DNA from: Aplysia californica
Lineage: Eukaryota > Mollusca > Gastropoda > Aplysiida > Aplysiidae
NCBI RefSeq assembly: GCF_000002075.1
Contig: NW_004797290.1
Span: 2,310,054-2,374,053 of the forward strand
DNA: 64,000 nt
Direction of reading: 5' to 3'
Shown: one piece after another, positions 19,861-32,372 of the stretch
Numbering within the stretch: position 1 is the first letter of the stretch
Layout: every line of letters starts with the position of its first letter
The notes under the pieces: model-generated
What the model was told of the DNA's origin: nothing
Databases searched by the model: none
The model's input: the letters and a program-made list of their open reading frames with translations, nothing else
Position numbers and translations under genes: made by a program

Positions 19861-21734
19861 ATGCTGCATGAGTGTGTACTGCAAGGCTTAAACACAATGA
19901 TTGGGGTGATTACATTTTCAATTAATTTTTTTTTGGGGGGGTGGCGCCATTTTAAGTAGTCTCCGCTTAAGAACCCAGTGCTCGGGAGCAAGGAACATGC
20001 GAGATCATAGAGGCCAACGGGATCTTAGCTGACGCACAAAGGGAATAATCCAAATAGACCAAGGCGCTATATTTACCACCTCGATGGTGACCCATGTTTA
20101 GGTCCATAACAGTAAAAATTTTAAGAGTCTCCCTTTACTCTAAAATGAACTTGCGTGACCCCTATTTGAATTTGTGTGTTTATTCAGTGTGTTTGTTCAG
20201 TTGGCGAGCAAAGAGTGGTCAAAATGAGGCATCATTTTTACTTATTATCCTGTCGTGAGTCTCAAGATCTACGCTTATTCAGTTGCCCCTCGATCGATCC
20301 CCTTCACCTGTCTAAAATTTATATTCTTTCCACCTCTGATCCGTGTTCCCCCACTTTTGTCGTTACGCACCATTACAAGGTAACCAAACCAAGTAAGATT
20401 CAGTCTGTCTCGCAAATTCGGGAGTAGAGACAAGACTGCCGCAATTAGTGCAATGATCAGGGAAAAGTCCACAGTTCGATGTGATCCCGCCTGGAGCGAA
20501 CTTTTAGGTAGCCACCCAGCGAGTGATTAAGTTTAGGTGGAGAGCTGAGGTTGCGAGTGTGGAAAACCAAGGAGCTTTCTGTAACCTCCTTGGGGGAAAA
20601 CAAACGCGTCGGTCAGTTCACACCCCAGTGTAATCCTATGGGGCAAACATTGAACCGTTTCATCGAGTTTTACACCCCCCCCCCCTGTGATGACAGTCAC
20701 GAGAGTGGCTGACCTTAATTTAGTTTTAGTAAGGTTTTATGGCGCTCTCAACTGCATAAGGTGCGGATGTCAATCGGCTTACTCTGCTCACCTTTCTAGC
20801 CTCAACAACACAAAAACAAGTCGGCAAGGCACTCTGGAAATTATAGTAGTTGTCAGGAGAGTGACAAACGTATAAAAGAAGTAGAGGAAAAAGTAGAGGA
20901 AAAATGACGATGGTAAGGAAGAGGAAAGAAAAAGTAGCAGTTCCCATTTGTTCTGGCACAGTAGTATGAGCATGACATTAATGAATCAGCTCATAATTAC
21001 AATTATTATGAGCATAATAATATTTCATGTTAATACCCCCCCCCCTTCCTATGGGAAAGGCCTAAAGACACTTCAATCAATGGCACTGCTCTGGAGAGGA
21101 GCTGATCTTTGACGCGAAGGGGATTTCGAATCAATGATCTCAACTTTTCACTCTTAGTTGATCGGCTGTGCCCGCCTGGGTTTTTGTTCCGTGAATTATT
21201 ATCTGAAATGCGTGATTTCAGTCGAATGTAGACCTTCAGGGTGAATCAGACGGGATCTCAGGGGTGACTTTTTAGAGTAAAAGTTATATTTTCTTAAAAC
21301 AGTGGGATCGCAAGCGCGGGGATCTTAAGCAGAGCTAGACTACCTGCACTGTAGCCTATATACGAGGGGGATACCAAAATTTAAAAAAAAAACCTGACCA
21401 TGAAGAAATAAAGGTAGATAACGCTTACATTTGGGGTGAAAGCCAACAATCATCTTCCTGGAATGCGTGTAAATTTGGGGGAAATTTCCGAATACATGTA
21501 CTGGTTTTAACACCAGCGCACTGTACTGTAAGTGAATGGGGTGGCGGCTTGTTGTTCTCCATTTTCATAAAAATGGAGAAAATTGAGCACAGGGCAGTAA
21601 TAAAGTTTTTGTTCGAATAAGGCAAGCAACTATACACGATATTTTTACGGAGATGCATGCCATATATGGAACTGATTGCCCACCCTACGCTGTGATAAAA
21701 TTTTGGTGTAAAAAATTCAAATGTGGATTCATGG

Positions 21735-21767
21735 CACAGAATTCTACACTTAGTGTAGAATTCTGTG
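21735..21767. mobile_element. 33-bp insertion made only of two terminal inverted repeats
   Basis: A perfect palindrome: CACAGAATTCTACACTT overlapping its inverse by one base and ending AGTGTAGAATTCTGTG. It is flanked by an exact 8-bp direct repeat ATTCATGG (21727-21734, 21768-21775). It lies 66 bp left of the 329-bp copy. Confidence 0.88.
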
Positions 21768-21833
21768 ATTCATGGACATTGGAGATGACCACTGTGTCAC
21801 TGGGATGGTCGCCTAGTGACAGTGACAGCAACA

Positions 21834-22162
21834 TCCAGAATTCTACACTTATAGAATGGGAACTGTACCACGTGACCTGTGAGGAATTGAAGACCGAAAA
21901 CAATGGCGTCTTGGGGGCACGATTTATCGTTTTCGGAAGTAACCCTATAGCTTTTAAAGCAAGAGCGGCGTTTACAAACGAGTGAAAAGTGGAACATACT
22001 ATCCAGTTTGTAATTTTGAGTTACAGAATTCATTGTGCAACTAGAGATTGGAATCAAGGTTTTAAATTGTTGTGTTTTTGGGTGCAACAACAGAAAAAGC
22101 AGACATAGAGAGTTTATAAATATAAGATCTACAGAACTGTGAAAAAAGTGTAGAATTCTGTG
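21834..22162. mobile_element. 329-bp non-autonomous transposon with AGAATTCTACACT ends
   Basis: Begins TCCAGAATTCTACACTT and ends AAGTGTAGAATTCTGTG, flanked by an exact 8-bp repeat CAGCAACA (21826-21833, 22163-22170). An 8-bp duplication points to the hAT or P superfamily; the ends do not match a family I know. It is the longest copy here and has no coding capacity. Confidence 0.85.
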
Positions 22163-22369
22163 CAGCAACACCAAAAGAGAATGTACGTTGCCTGAAAGGC
22201 GGGGGACAGTCGAACGTTTGAGCAAAGAAACTCGGCTTAGCAATGGACCAGTTAAACGAATCTTTGTGATATTTCTCCAGCTTTTTTATTTTTACGATGG
22301 CGAACGACTCATTTACCCCTTATCCTGAAGATGTAATGAAATTAAAATCGAACACCCAGCCTTCTCGGG

Positions 22370-22496
22370 TAAGGGCTAAAAAATCTTGGAGGTCCCGTGT
22401 GCAAGTTCCGCACTTAAAAAATCCCTTAATTGGTGGTCCTAAAATCGACATAGGCTTCGGCCGCCGCGGGACAAAATTCAAAATTAATTCCTAGGG
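22370..22496 (+). mobile_element. Fragment of SINE family S1 (3' part)
   Basis: Matches the body of S1: TCTTGGAGGTCCCGTGTGCA, then TAGGCTTCGGCCGCCGC, then ACAAAATTCAAAATTAATTC. The tRNA-like head and extreme 3' end are missing. Confidence 0.6.
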
Positions 22497-22910
22497 CCTA
22501 CCAAACATCTAGGCCTACTTCAGTAAGACTTGACCAGAAATCCACGTGAGACTAAGAAACATAAAATACTATTCTATATATAGCTGTTTCCGTGGTCGGC
22601 TCCGCTTTTTAAAAAACACAGATTTCGATGGTAAAAAACACCGTCGACATTATATACGAGATCGAAGAATATACCATTAAAAGGTATTCGACAAAACAAT
22701 GTTGACCTTTATAAGACTTAAAGGTGTCTTCGAGAGAAGCATGAATTCTCATGGGACTGCAGCTAAGTTAGTAACCCATGAAAACAGTGAGGACCATTTG
22801 AAAGAATAATAGTAGGCCTATTTAACAGCCTCTCCCACTTTTACTGTTAGATAGTATTTATTCATCACATCATACCGTCAACATTTTTCTATCTCTCTTT
22901 CCCAGGATTA

Positions 22911-23060
<150 letters not shown>

Positions 23061-23098
23061 TACACTCACCAAACCAAACCAAACGGGGGGGGGCAAGG

Positions 23099-23200
23099 TC
23101 TACTGAAAACAAATAATATGTACATCATGCGGGGTGTTTAGGCTAAATGTCTACTGAAAACAAATAATATGTACATCATGCCTGCTGTTTAGGCTAAATG
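23099..23200. repeat. Two tandem copies of a 51-bp unit
   Basis: TCTACTGAAAACAAATAATA ... GTTTAGGCTAAATG occurs twice in line with two to three differences, just right of the CA microsatellite. Confidence 0.85.
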
Positions 23201-23513
23201 TTACTTTTTGTTAAAGCTGACAAGTATTCTAGTGAATATTTCCTGTATCTGAAAAGTAACATATTATTACATTCACACTGTCGAAAGAAGTTAACATTTC
23301 GCGCAGGTTCATCTTCAGTAAAATTTATTAAAATCATTACGCAGAAAGCAGCGACAGGGCTTATTAGGGCCCGCCTGTTGCCCTTCATTTCGTGGCAAAG
23401 GGTTTTAGATCTATATATAACAACAACAACAACAACAACAAGGGAGGCTGTGGCCCTGGCAAAGAGCACGCTCTTCGGGGCTCCAAACATTTCGAACGGA
23501 TAACACACACACA

Positions 23514-23812
<299 letters not shown>

Positions 23813-24399
23813 GGTTGAAGTTGTGGCGGCCATGACAGTGCGAAAACTAGTAGTACAAGTCTATGGTATGTGAATAAAATCACATGACAGACATATCACA
23901 TGACCAAGTTTGCAAGTTCAGACTGAGGAGTTGGGTAGCTGCTTTGCTGCATCATGTCAATCATGAGTAGCTAAGACAAGTAGCACAGTACTTAGACTTA
24001 GATCTACTGCTGCACGATTAAGAAAGCTTAGTGCACTGCTGAGATGAAAGCGGAAGAGGAGCGTTTGAAACCCTAACTTGATGACAGATTCTTTGTCCAC
24101 TTTTAACATCCGAATGTGTTTATTTATTATAAAAGCAACTTTCAGTTTCAATTAGAGTAAGTCTTAATGACTGTCGGGTCTGTTTCGATTGTTGATGGTT
24201 TAAAATGTAATACTGATGAGTTTTTTTAGTCGTAGGAAGAATTCTGAATTAGAAGGGCTGGACTTCCTTGAACTTGAAGATTCAAAATGACAATCGCATA
24301 GGCCCGATGTTCTATTAATTTTTCGCTGATCTTTTTCATTTTTTATTTGTTTGGTCTCATGTAGCCTCAATTTTATTTATACATTTTTATATATATTCA

Positions 24400-24466
24400 A
24401 CTAGATCTAGATTTCTAGATCTAAATCTAGATCTAGATTTAGATCTAGATCTATAGTCTATAGTAC
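24400..24466. repeat. AGATCT/CTAGAT palindromic tandem repeat
   Basis: About 65 bp built of CTAGAT and AGATCT hexamers in both senses, so the tract is self-complementary along its length. Confidence 0.85.
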
Positions 24467-24674
24467 TAGACCAGACCTAAGAGTAAGACAAGTCTAACTT
24501 AGTCTAAGTGTAAGACTGCACGTTCAAAGTCAAACCACACCGCACGTCTCACCTCTCATAATATGACAGGAGGTCCTAGGCTGCAGCCTTTACTATTAAT
24601 TTTGTTATCATGAGTGTATGAGGGTCCCCTGGGGTAGTTATTTAATTATTATTAATGTACAACAACACTATTGA

Positions 24675-25110
24675 TGTGAAGCATCGTGGTGAAATCAGAT
24701 GCTCGTCAAAATACTTATCAAGGATACACCAGCATTTCCTGCTGGTTTTGGCAATTTTGATATATTTTTTTGGTGCTCAAGTGAAACACCTTTTATGTTC
24801 GTTAAAGGACACATTTTTTGTGTGGATTTACTGAAAAACATTGATCAAAGGCACACACATGTATTTTGCAGTTTCCAAAGACTTTCAAACTACGGAAGGC
24901 ACCACAAACTTTGGCATCCACTTCCTTGTTAATTTTTTTTACTGATGAAACAAAGCAACCCCCTGATCCTCTTTCATTCGCAAATATCTCAACTTCTAGG
25001 CCTATTCAAGATAGATGGGTATTTTTTTCATTGAAAGATGTTCAAATAAACAAAGATGATTTTATCAAATTGTGCCTAAATGGTAGCTTTCTCCCATCCA
25101 TGAAGAACTA
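24675..25110. mobile_element. MITE family M2, diverged copy
   Basis: The left end GTGAAGCATCGTGGTGAAAT then GCTCGTCAAAAT matches the left terminal repeat at 33804. The interior shares GTGTGGATTT, AAAGGCAC, GCAAATATCTCAACTT and CAAGATAGAT in order. The right end is not recognisable. It ends about 190 bp before GALC exon 1. Confidence 0.7.
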
Positions 25111-25302
25111 CTTTTGGCTGACCTGAAATGTTTCAAATGGGCAAAACTTAACTGCAATGGATATTATTAGATGGGTAGAAATCTTTTTACAGGTTTTTAT
25201 TATTTGTTGATTTCCTATGTCTTTATAGAACAGAATATCTTCATACTCTTTGAAGTCCAGTAAAGTTTGTTTTTTTCTGTTTACAACCCCATTCTTTTTC
25301 AG

Positions 25303-25484
25303 GAAGGTCTAGAGGCTTGAAGATGACAGGTTGTGTTGGGCTTTTGACACTGCTTTGCTTATTACTTGTGTCAGAGTCTGATTCAAGACGTTTCGATTTT
25401 GAGGCAGGAGCCTCGATCTCTTTCGATAACAGGCCTGGACTTGGACGTCTGTTTGATGGAATTGGAGGATTAAGTGGTGGAGGG
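25303..25484 (+). CDS. GALC: GALC exon 1 (signal peptide, start of mature protein)
   Basis: Coding starts at the ATG at 25323. A strong acceptor (CATTCTTTTTCAG at 25302) lies 20 bp upstream, so an untranslated exon probably precedes it. It encodes [11 protein letters not shown], the signal peptide core, then [20 protein letters not shown] and the conserved [11 protein letters not shown]. Donor GGG|GTAGGC, phase 0. The exon occurs once in the window. Confidence 0.95.
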
Positions 25485-28400
25485 GTAGGCATTTTTTTAA
25501 ACCTCTAAATTATTCCTTTCTTTAATAGATTTTTTTCCTTTTATTTTAGAAAAGTCTTGTTACAGCCACTCTTTTGGCTCTGATTTGAAATGAATATTAT
25601 GTGAAATAAATATGGGTTCAAATTAAACATTTATTAGTTTACTATAGCTACTGCTTAGCAACTAGGGTGTGTTTTTCATAACGTTTTATTCCTCTATGTA
25701 TGTGCTTTAACTGTACCTAATATTATATACCTGTGTGTTAATTTATTTTGCCGTAGGCCCTATCAATTTACAATGTGCCTTTGATGACTCATCTGTTTTC
25801 ATGTCCAATATGAAATTCCTCCAGCGAGTTCACATTTCCATGTTTTTATCTAGGCAACATCCAAACTGCTTGTCAACTACCCAGCTAAGGAGCGCGACCA
25901 GATCTTAGACTACCTCTTTAAGGTAGGCTAATTTGTTGAATGTCATCTAGGTTATCATATATTTTGGTATTTCGATAGACTGTGATGGTTAGGCCTTACC
26001 TTTGTAAGATTATGAAAACAGGGAATCCGTAAGTTGTAGTTAAAAAAAATTAATCAGAAAGTTTGTAATCCTATAGATCTAGATCTAGTAGCATTTAAAA
26101 TTCTCTTACTTCCAAAATTTATGGTTTTTTTGCCAGCAGTTGCATAAAAAACAGGTATTGCTTTTGATGAAGAAGTAGATCTGTTAGCTCTTATAAAACT
26201 TTTTTGTTTCATTTAGCATTTCGTAGTTTGGTGTGCACTTTGACTTATTGAAAGTTTCTTTATGTATTGCTCTTTCCTGTACTTGTGTATCAGCGGTAGC
26301 GTCATTTCTACTCTGATAATCATTAATAGTTGAGTCACTAGAATTAAGGGTCTGGTCATTACAGTCAACAAGATTATGACGTCTTGAAAGCGCACAAGGG
26401 AAGATTAGTTTGGGAGGGGGAGGGAGGGGGGGGGGGGGTAATACAGAAAGTTTGAGGTATTGTGCCTTTGTTCTGGATTTCGACGAGAAGAACTTTCCCT
26501 TGTGTGTCAGAAATAAAATAAATTCACATTGAACTTGTGAGCTTGTTACTTGTATCTGTGGAAAAGATAGCCTCAGTTGATATTGCACATTTTGAAAGAT
26601 GAACCCCAAAATCCTATTACAGTCGAACCTGCCATGACGGCTACCTGTATAATACGGCCACCTGTACAAATGGCCACTTTCCATTTCCCCCTGGCGTTTT
26701 TCTGTATAATTTAATGGTGTAAAACGGTCACCTGTCCAACTTGGCCGCTGTCACCTTATTTTATCAACCCACGGTCAAATTTACCTGCCTCAGGTGGCCA
26801 GGCATGGTCACTCGTCGCCCAACGCTTTGTCATCAATTTTGAATCGGCCCCTCACGCTGTGGACGGGCCGTCATAATTCATCCACCTGTCGCTATTGTTA
26901 GTCCCGCCAATGAATGACTACCTAAGTTGACCAATGGGTAGGCCTAACGATAATTTTCAACTGCTGGTGAGGGTAGCGTGATCTGTCATAACCTATAAGC
27001 CGCGCCCACAACTCATGCAGCACACAAATCGTGTGTCAGGTGACTGGTCACTGTTTTGTTTACCTAATCTGTAACAAAGTTACAATGGATGTTGATGTGA
27101 ACTTGTGATAGTAGTGTCGCTCTTTTACCGAGTGGTGGTGACCCATGTGTTTGTTTTACCATGGTGCTTGGTCTTCACCGTCTTACTTACATAACATTTC
27201 ATTTATTTTACCCCTGCACAAAATCAGCAACAAAAAGAAAGCTAACCAAAAAACAAACCAACAAAACTACGACAACAAAAACCCTTCTTACACCACCCCC
27301 TCCTCTTTTTCAAAAGAAAACAAAACCCCTTTTGAATTAACCTTACAGCAGTCCAAAGATCAGCCCTGGTTTGGACCTCAGAAGAGAATGGTTTGCTTTC
27401 TTCATTTTGATCTGTCCTGCCTAAGACAGCCGCTTTTGCTATACGGCCACTTTTTTCCTTGACAATGGGTGGCCGTTTTATACAGGTTTGACTGTATATA
27501 TATGTGCATTTCACACTCTATTGTTGCTCTTTGATGTATTGAAGTAGTTGTGACAAGAAGGAGAACTTATGTATATTTTCCCTTACTTATCTGTTAAATT
27601 TCTTTAAGAAAAGGAGTAATTAACATACCTTTTTGTTGATTGGCATGCATATTATCTAATTCTGCAGCCAAATTTTGGAGCTTCCCTGCAGATTCTTAAA
27701 GTGGAAATAGGAGGAGATGCCGAAAGCACTGGTAAGTATTTTTAAACTCCTGTTTTTTTATAGTAAAGTTTACTCATCTAAATGTTGAAGGAAAGTTATA
27801 AAAAGTTGTATTTTCCATTATGACATTATTTAAAAATTAATTGCAAAATTTCTGTAGTGATTATGAAATTTGAGAAAAAATCTTGTTGAATGGGGAGGGT
27901 AATTATTTTATTATTTAAAAAAACAACACTTATATATATCGGTATATGGAATTTGGAAGAAAGTAAGTCTTTCCTTTGATGAAATTATAGAACATGCTTC
28001 TTATTGTTGATCTTAGCTTTTTTTTTGGTGGTAATCTCAGAGACTTGTTTTAAATCAGGTCATGCCTGGTTGTTGTATTGAGGATAGGCTACTTGGATGC
28101 TTCAATCATAACTTTTTTTCGCAAAGCCATTGAAACTTCTCTCACCACTTGATTTTACAAGGCAGAGAGAATGACTTGTTTGACCAGCATACACTGTAGA
28201 ATATTGTTTTATAATATGTATTTGCAATATTTCAATGTTTCAGATGGCACCGAAGCCTCTCATATGCATAACAGCTGGGATGAAAATTACCAACGAGGTT
28301 ATGAGTGGTGGCTGATGAAAGAAGCTAAAAAAGTATGTCTGTATGTTATATGATTTCAATATAGGATTGTTAGTAACCCTACTCCTACCAATACTTTTTA

Positions 28401-31400
28401 TGCAGATCTCATTTAATTCTTATTCAGTTCTGTTTGGTTAAAAACATAGAGCTTCAGAACCCAAAGCCGCAGTGCTTTTTTATATCTATGTTCCTGAGTT
28501 TACCACAACTGTGCGAAGTTAAAAAAAAAAAATCCCCAATGAAAGATCGTTTATTCAAACTTACAGCCTCCATCTTTGTGTGCTTTAAACAGATGATGTA
28601 CTGAAGAAGTTTTCTCAAGTCTTTTTACTCTTTCCTGGAAAATTTAGGATCAAGCAGAAATTGAAAGTACTGGTATTTTAAAACTGTATTTTTCACACCC
28701 AACGGTCATTAAGATACGTGTAATTCTGGAAAATGAATTAATCTTCTGTTTTACAATTACTCTGTTCTTTTGGTAATATGATTGCAAGATGCAGCAAAGT
28801 GACTTGCATTAAAGGTATTTCTTTTTATGGTATAGACTGTTTTGTGTAAGACTCCGCCGTGTATGCCATTTTGAAAAGTGATGTATCACAGAGTCTTACC
28901 CTGATCGAGTAGTCATTGATATGCATTAATCTCCTGTGGGGGGTGGGGGGTGGGGGGCTCTTGTGGCGTAGAGGTTAAAGTGTTCACCTCTCATGCAATA
29001 GGTCCCAGGTGGGATCAGGATAGCGTGGGAAATTTTTCTTCTCTAAAACTGTCTCCTTTCACCTGCTTTCCTGCTCCCGAGCAATGTTCTGTTGTCTGTT
29101 TTCGTCTCCACTTTCTGCCCCCACCCCCTCACCTCCTTTGCCCCCTCCTCTCGGCTCCTGACTCTTTCTGCAGCCTTTCTCAGACTGCTGCTCCTTGGCC
29201 CCTTACTGCTGTCTTTCAGCCACACCCCTGATCTTATGGTAGGAAAGATTTACACCTAGCCTACTCGGACAAAGGGGAAAAATCTCGGAGGCCCTGTGTG
29301 CAAGTTGAGCGCTTTAAAGATCCCTTGGTTGTCCAAAATTGATAACAGTATGCTTCGGCCAACACCCCAGCAAAATTAAAAATTTCCCACCAAATGAAAA
29401 TGTTTTATGTATCCTGTGCATTCATATAACCTTATGCAGTTGCTAGCACTGTAAAACAATTACCCATAAAATTATAAAATCTCTCCTGTTATTTTCCTTG
29501 AACAGAGAAATCCAGATATAAAACTGTATGCGTTACCGTGGGGTTTTCCTGGCTGGATTGGACAAGGCCATAGATCTCCTTGGACCAATGTCAATGTCAC
29601 TGCAGATTACATCGTCAGATGGATCAATGGAGCTAAAGTTCACCATGACCTGAATATTGACTTTGTTGGGGTGAGTGTTGTGGTCACTTCCTTTTTTATT
29701 GTCGTTGTTGCTTTTTTGTTGTTGTATTGTTGAGTTTCTTATCTGTTAAGTTAATAAGGGTGCCACTTTACCAGTTACTTCAGGAATTCTAAACATTTAT
29801 GGATGGTTCTCATAAAGTTTTTTTTGGTTCTTTGGGGGGGGGGGGGGGGTGATTCTGTGTCCTGCTTCATTAAAAAAAAATAATTTATCATTAAGGCAAT
29901 CCAGTAAGTGCTGGAATTTTGCTAGGCATTAAAGTGGCTCCCCAAAATGAGCTGTTTCCCTGAGTCAGTATTTCATAAGCATAGTTTGCAAATCATGTCT
30001 ATTTGTTCTTTTTTTCTCAGCAGCTGAATTTTGTGATTTCATTCTAGATCAATTATGGCCAATGTATGGATTTATAGGATGAGTTGATTTCTTGTTGTTG
30101 AGCTCTGCTGATCCTTTAACAGCGCTTTGGCTATTTCAGAGACAAGATTTGAGTCCCAGTCTTGTGTGCTTCTGCCTAAGTAGCGGTACCTCTCGTAAAT
30201 TGTGCCGTCCTGCTCAGTTCATCTGTCGGCCTTTATAGCTTCTCCTGTAGTGTCAGTGGGGTTGGCCACATTTCCTGTCTCAGGGCCCTGTGTCCTGTAA
30301 TGCTGAAGGATGTGTTCCACTGTTTGGTCCACCTCTCCACATAGGCTCTCTGTTATAGACTATAGTCACACTATTTTTTTTTCTGTTCTAATTCATAAGA
30401 GTCATGTTTAATTGAGATGTGAATGAACTTACAAACTGTTTATTGTGTATATTTGTGTAACAAAGATGTACATCATCTCTGTAGTGAGAAAAATATAGAA
30501 CTCTGTTTACCCCTGCTTTACAGGGTGAGACAAAAACTTAGGAGTCGCTCATTTTTCTTGCGACAGCGATGGAAAATATAGTCTTTTTCATTTTAAGATG
30601 CAACATAAGGCCTATGGATAATGTTAAGTTTGTATAATTTTTCTTTTCTTTGCCTATTCTAGATTTGGAATGAACGCATGTACTCTGTGGACTATATAAA
30701 GGTACGGTATTTTCTTGTTTGCAAGTTCTGAAAAATTTGTAACATTGGTTTAATACAAGAATTATCAGTCTTAAGATGTAATGTTTATCGAGTTTTGTTA
30801 TATATCATCACAATCATTCAAGATTGTAGTATGGTAAATTTTTGAACAAAATGAAAGAAAATCAAGAATGTTGTAGAGTTTGATGAGGTGCATTGTTTGG
30901 TACTAGTCTCAGTCTTCTTCTTAAAATAGCAATAGCTTAACTTAACATGAATTAAACAATTATGTATTAACATACATAAGGTCATGCTTGAAATAAAACA
31001 GTTTTCTGCTTCTCTAGATTTTTAAAAATATGACAGTGATGAATGATGGGGATGATATGTAATTTTGATTTAAAGGGACTATTGAAAAAATTTGCTTTGC
31101 AGGCCTGTGGCCAAAAAATAGTACTTTGATCTCTCAGTTTGTCTTCCTCAAGAGTTTTATACACACTTTGGTAAATAAGGCATAATTATTTGTTGGTGAT
31201 GTGTCTTGTCTAAAAGCTTTTTGGTTTTGTTTTGTGAAGTGTTTTACGGCGCTCGCAACTGCATAAGGTCATATGAACGCGCGGGACAATCCTAATATTT
31301 TCGGTTGGTAGGAAATTTTGAATTTTGCCTGGGTGGCGGCCGAAGCCTACTCTTATTGATTTTAAACCACCAAGGGATCTTTAACATGCGCATCTTGCAC

Positions 31401-32294
31401 ACGGGCCCTCCGAGATTTTTCGCCCTTGTCCGAGAAGGCTAGGTGTAGATCTTTCCTACCAGAAGATCAGGGGTGTGGCAGAAAGACAGCAGTAAGGAGG
31501 AGCCAAGGAGTAGCAGCAGAAAGGCTGCAGAAAGAGTCAGGAGCTCAGAGGAGGGGGTAAAGGAGGTGAGGGGTGGGGGCAGAAAGTGGAAATGAAAGCA
31601 GACAACAGAACATTGCTAGAGAGCAGGAAAGGAGGTGAAAGGAGACAATTTTAGAGAAGAAAATTTTTCAGTCGCTACCTGGATTCGAACCCGGGACCTT
31701 TGAGTGAGAGGCCAACACCTTAACCTCTAGGCCCCGAGAGCCCCCAAGCTTTTTGGTTTATTGAACTTCTTGGTTAGACATGGTAAAGAATGACCCTGTT
31801 TCTGCGGGGCTTGCAGACTATCACCTAATGTTGCACCTGTGCAAGCAGTTCCAACAACGGCAATAGTAATGGAAAATATAGCATGGTAGTCAACATTAGT
31901 GGTTGGACTTATAATCGATGATGATCTTGTTTTTCCTCAGAGATTGCGATCTATGTTAGACGAACGTGGATATCAGAAGACACTCATCATTGCTGCTGAT
32001 GTTAAGTGGGAAATTGCAAAGGACATTGAGTCGGATGTCGCCTTGAGGAAAGCTGTACATGCTATAGGGTACACATAATGTTTGTTAATATTTATTGATA
32101 TTATTGTTTGCTATACGTCTAGTGACTTGACAAGGACCTCTTCAATTTTACGGTGTTGAGTGTCTTAGACTCATAAGGCTTGGAGGTGCATAAGTAGTCA
32201 ATATGTGGGTTTCATACATACACATTTTATTCTTTCATGTTTGTTTATCTTTTTGACTGTACCTGAAGATATTTAGATTTAGAGCACATACACA

Positions 32295-32372
<78 letters not shown>

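Noticed and set aside
23405-23505. Minus-strand peptide FGAPKSVLFARATASL, perhaps a LINE fragment
   Set aside because: Too short and without a second motif to support a named element.
27145-27462. 105-aa plus-strand ORF (and copy at 40855), with 90-aa antisense partners
   Set aside because: They lie wholly inside the pogo/mariner-like element in GALC intron 2, resemble no protein, and the element has no coding remnant.
31680-31745. tRNA-like sequence with perfect B box, at first read as a tRNA gene
   Set aside because: It is the head of a 518-bp SINE with target duplications; the cloverleaf is not complete and copies recur in other introns.
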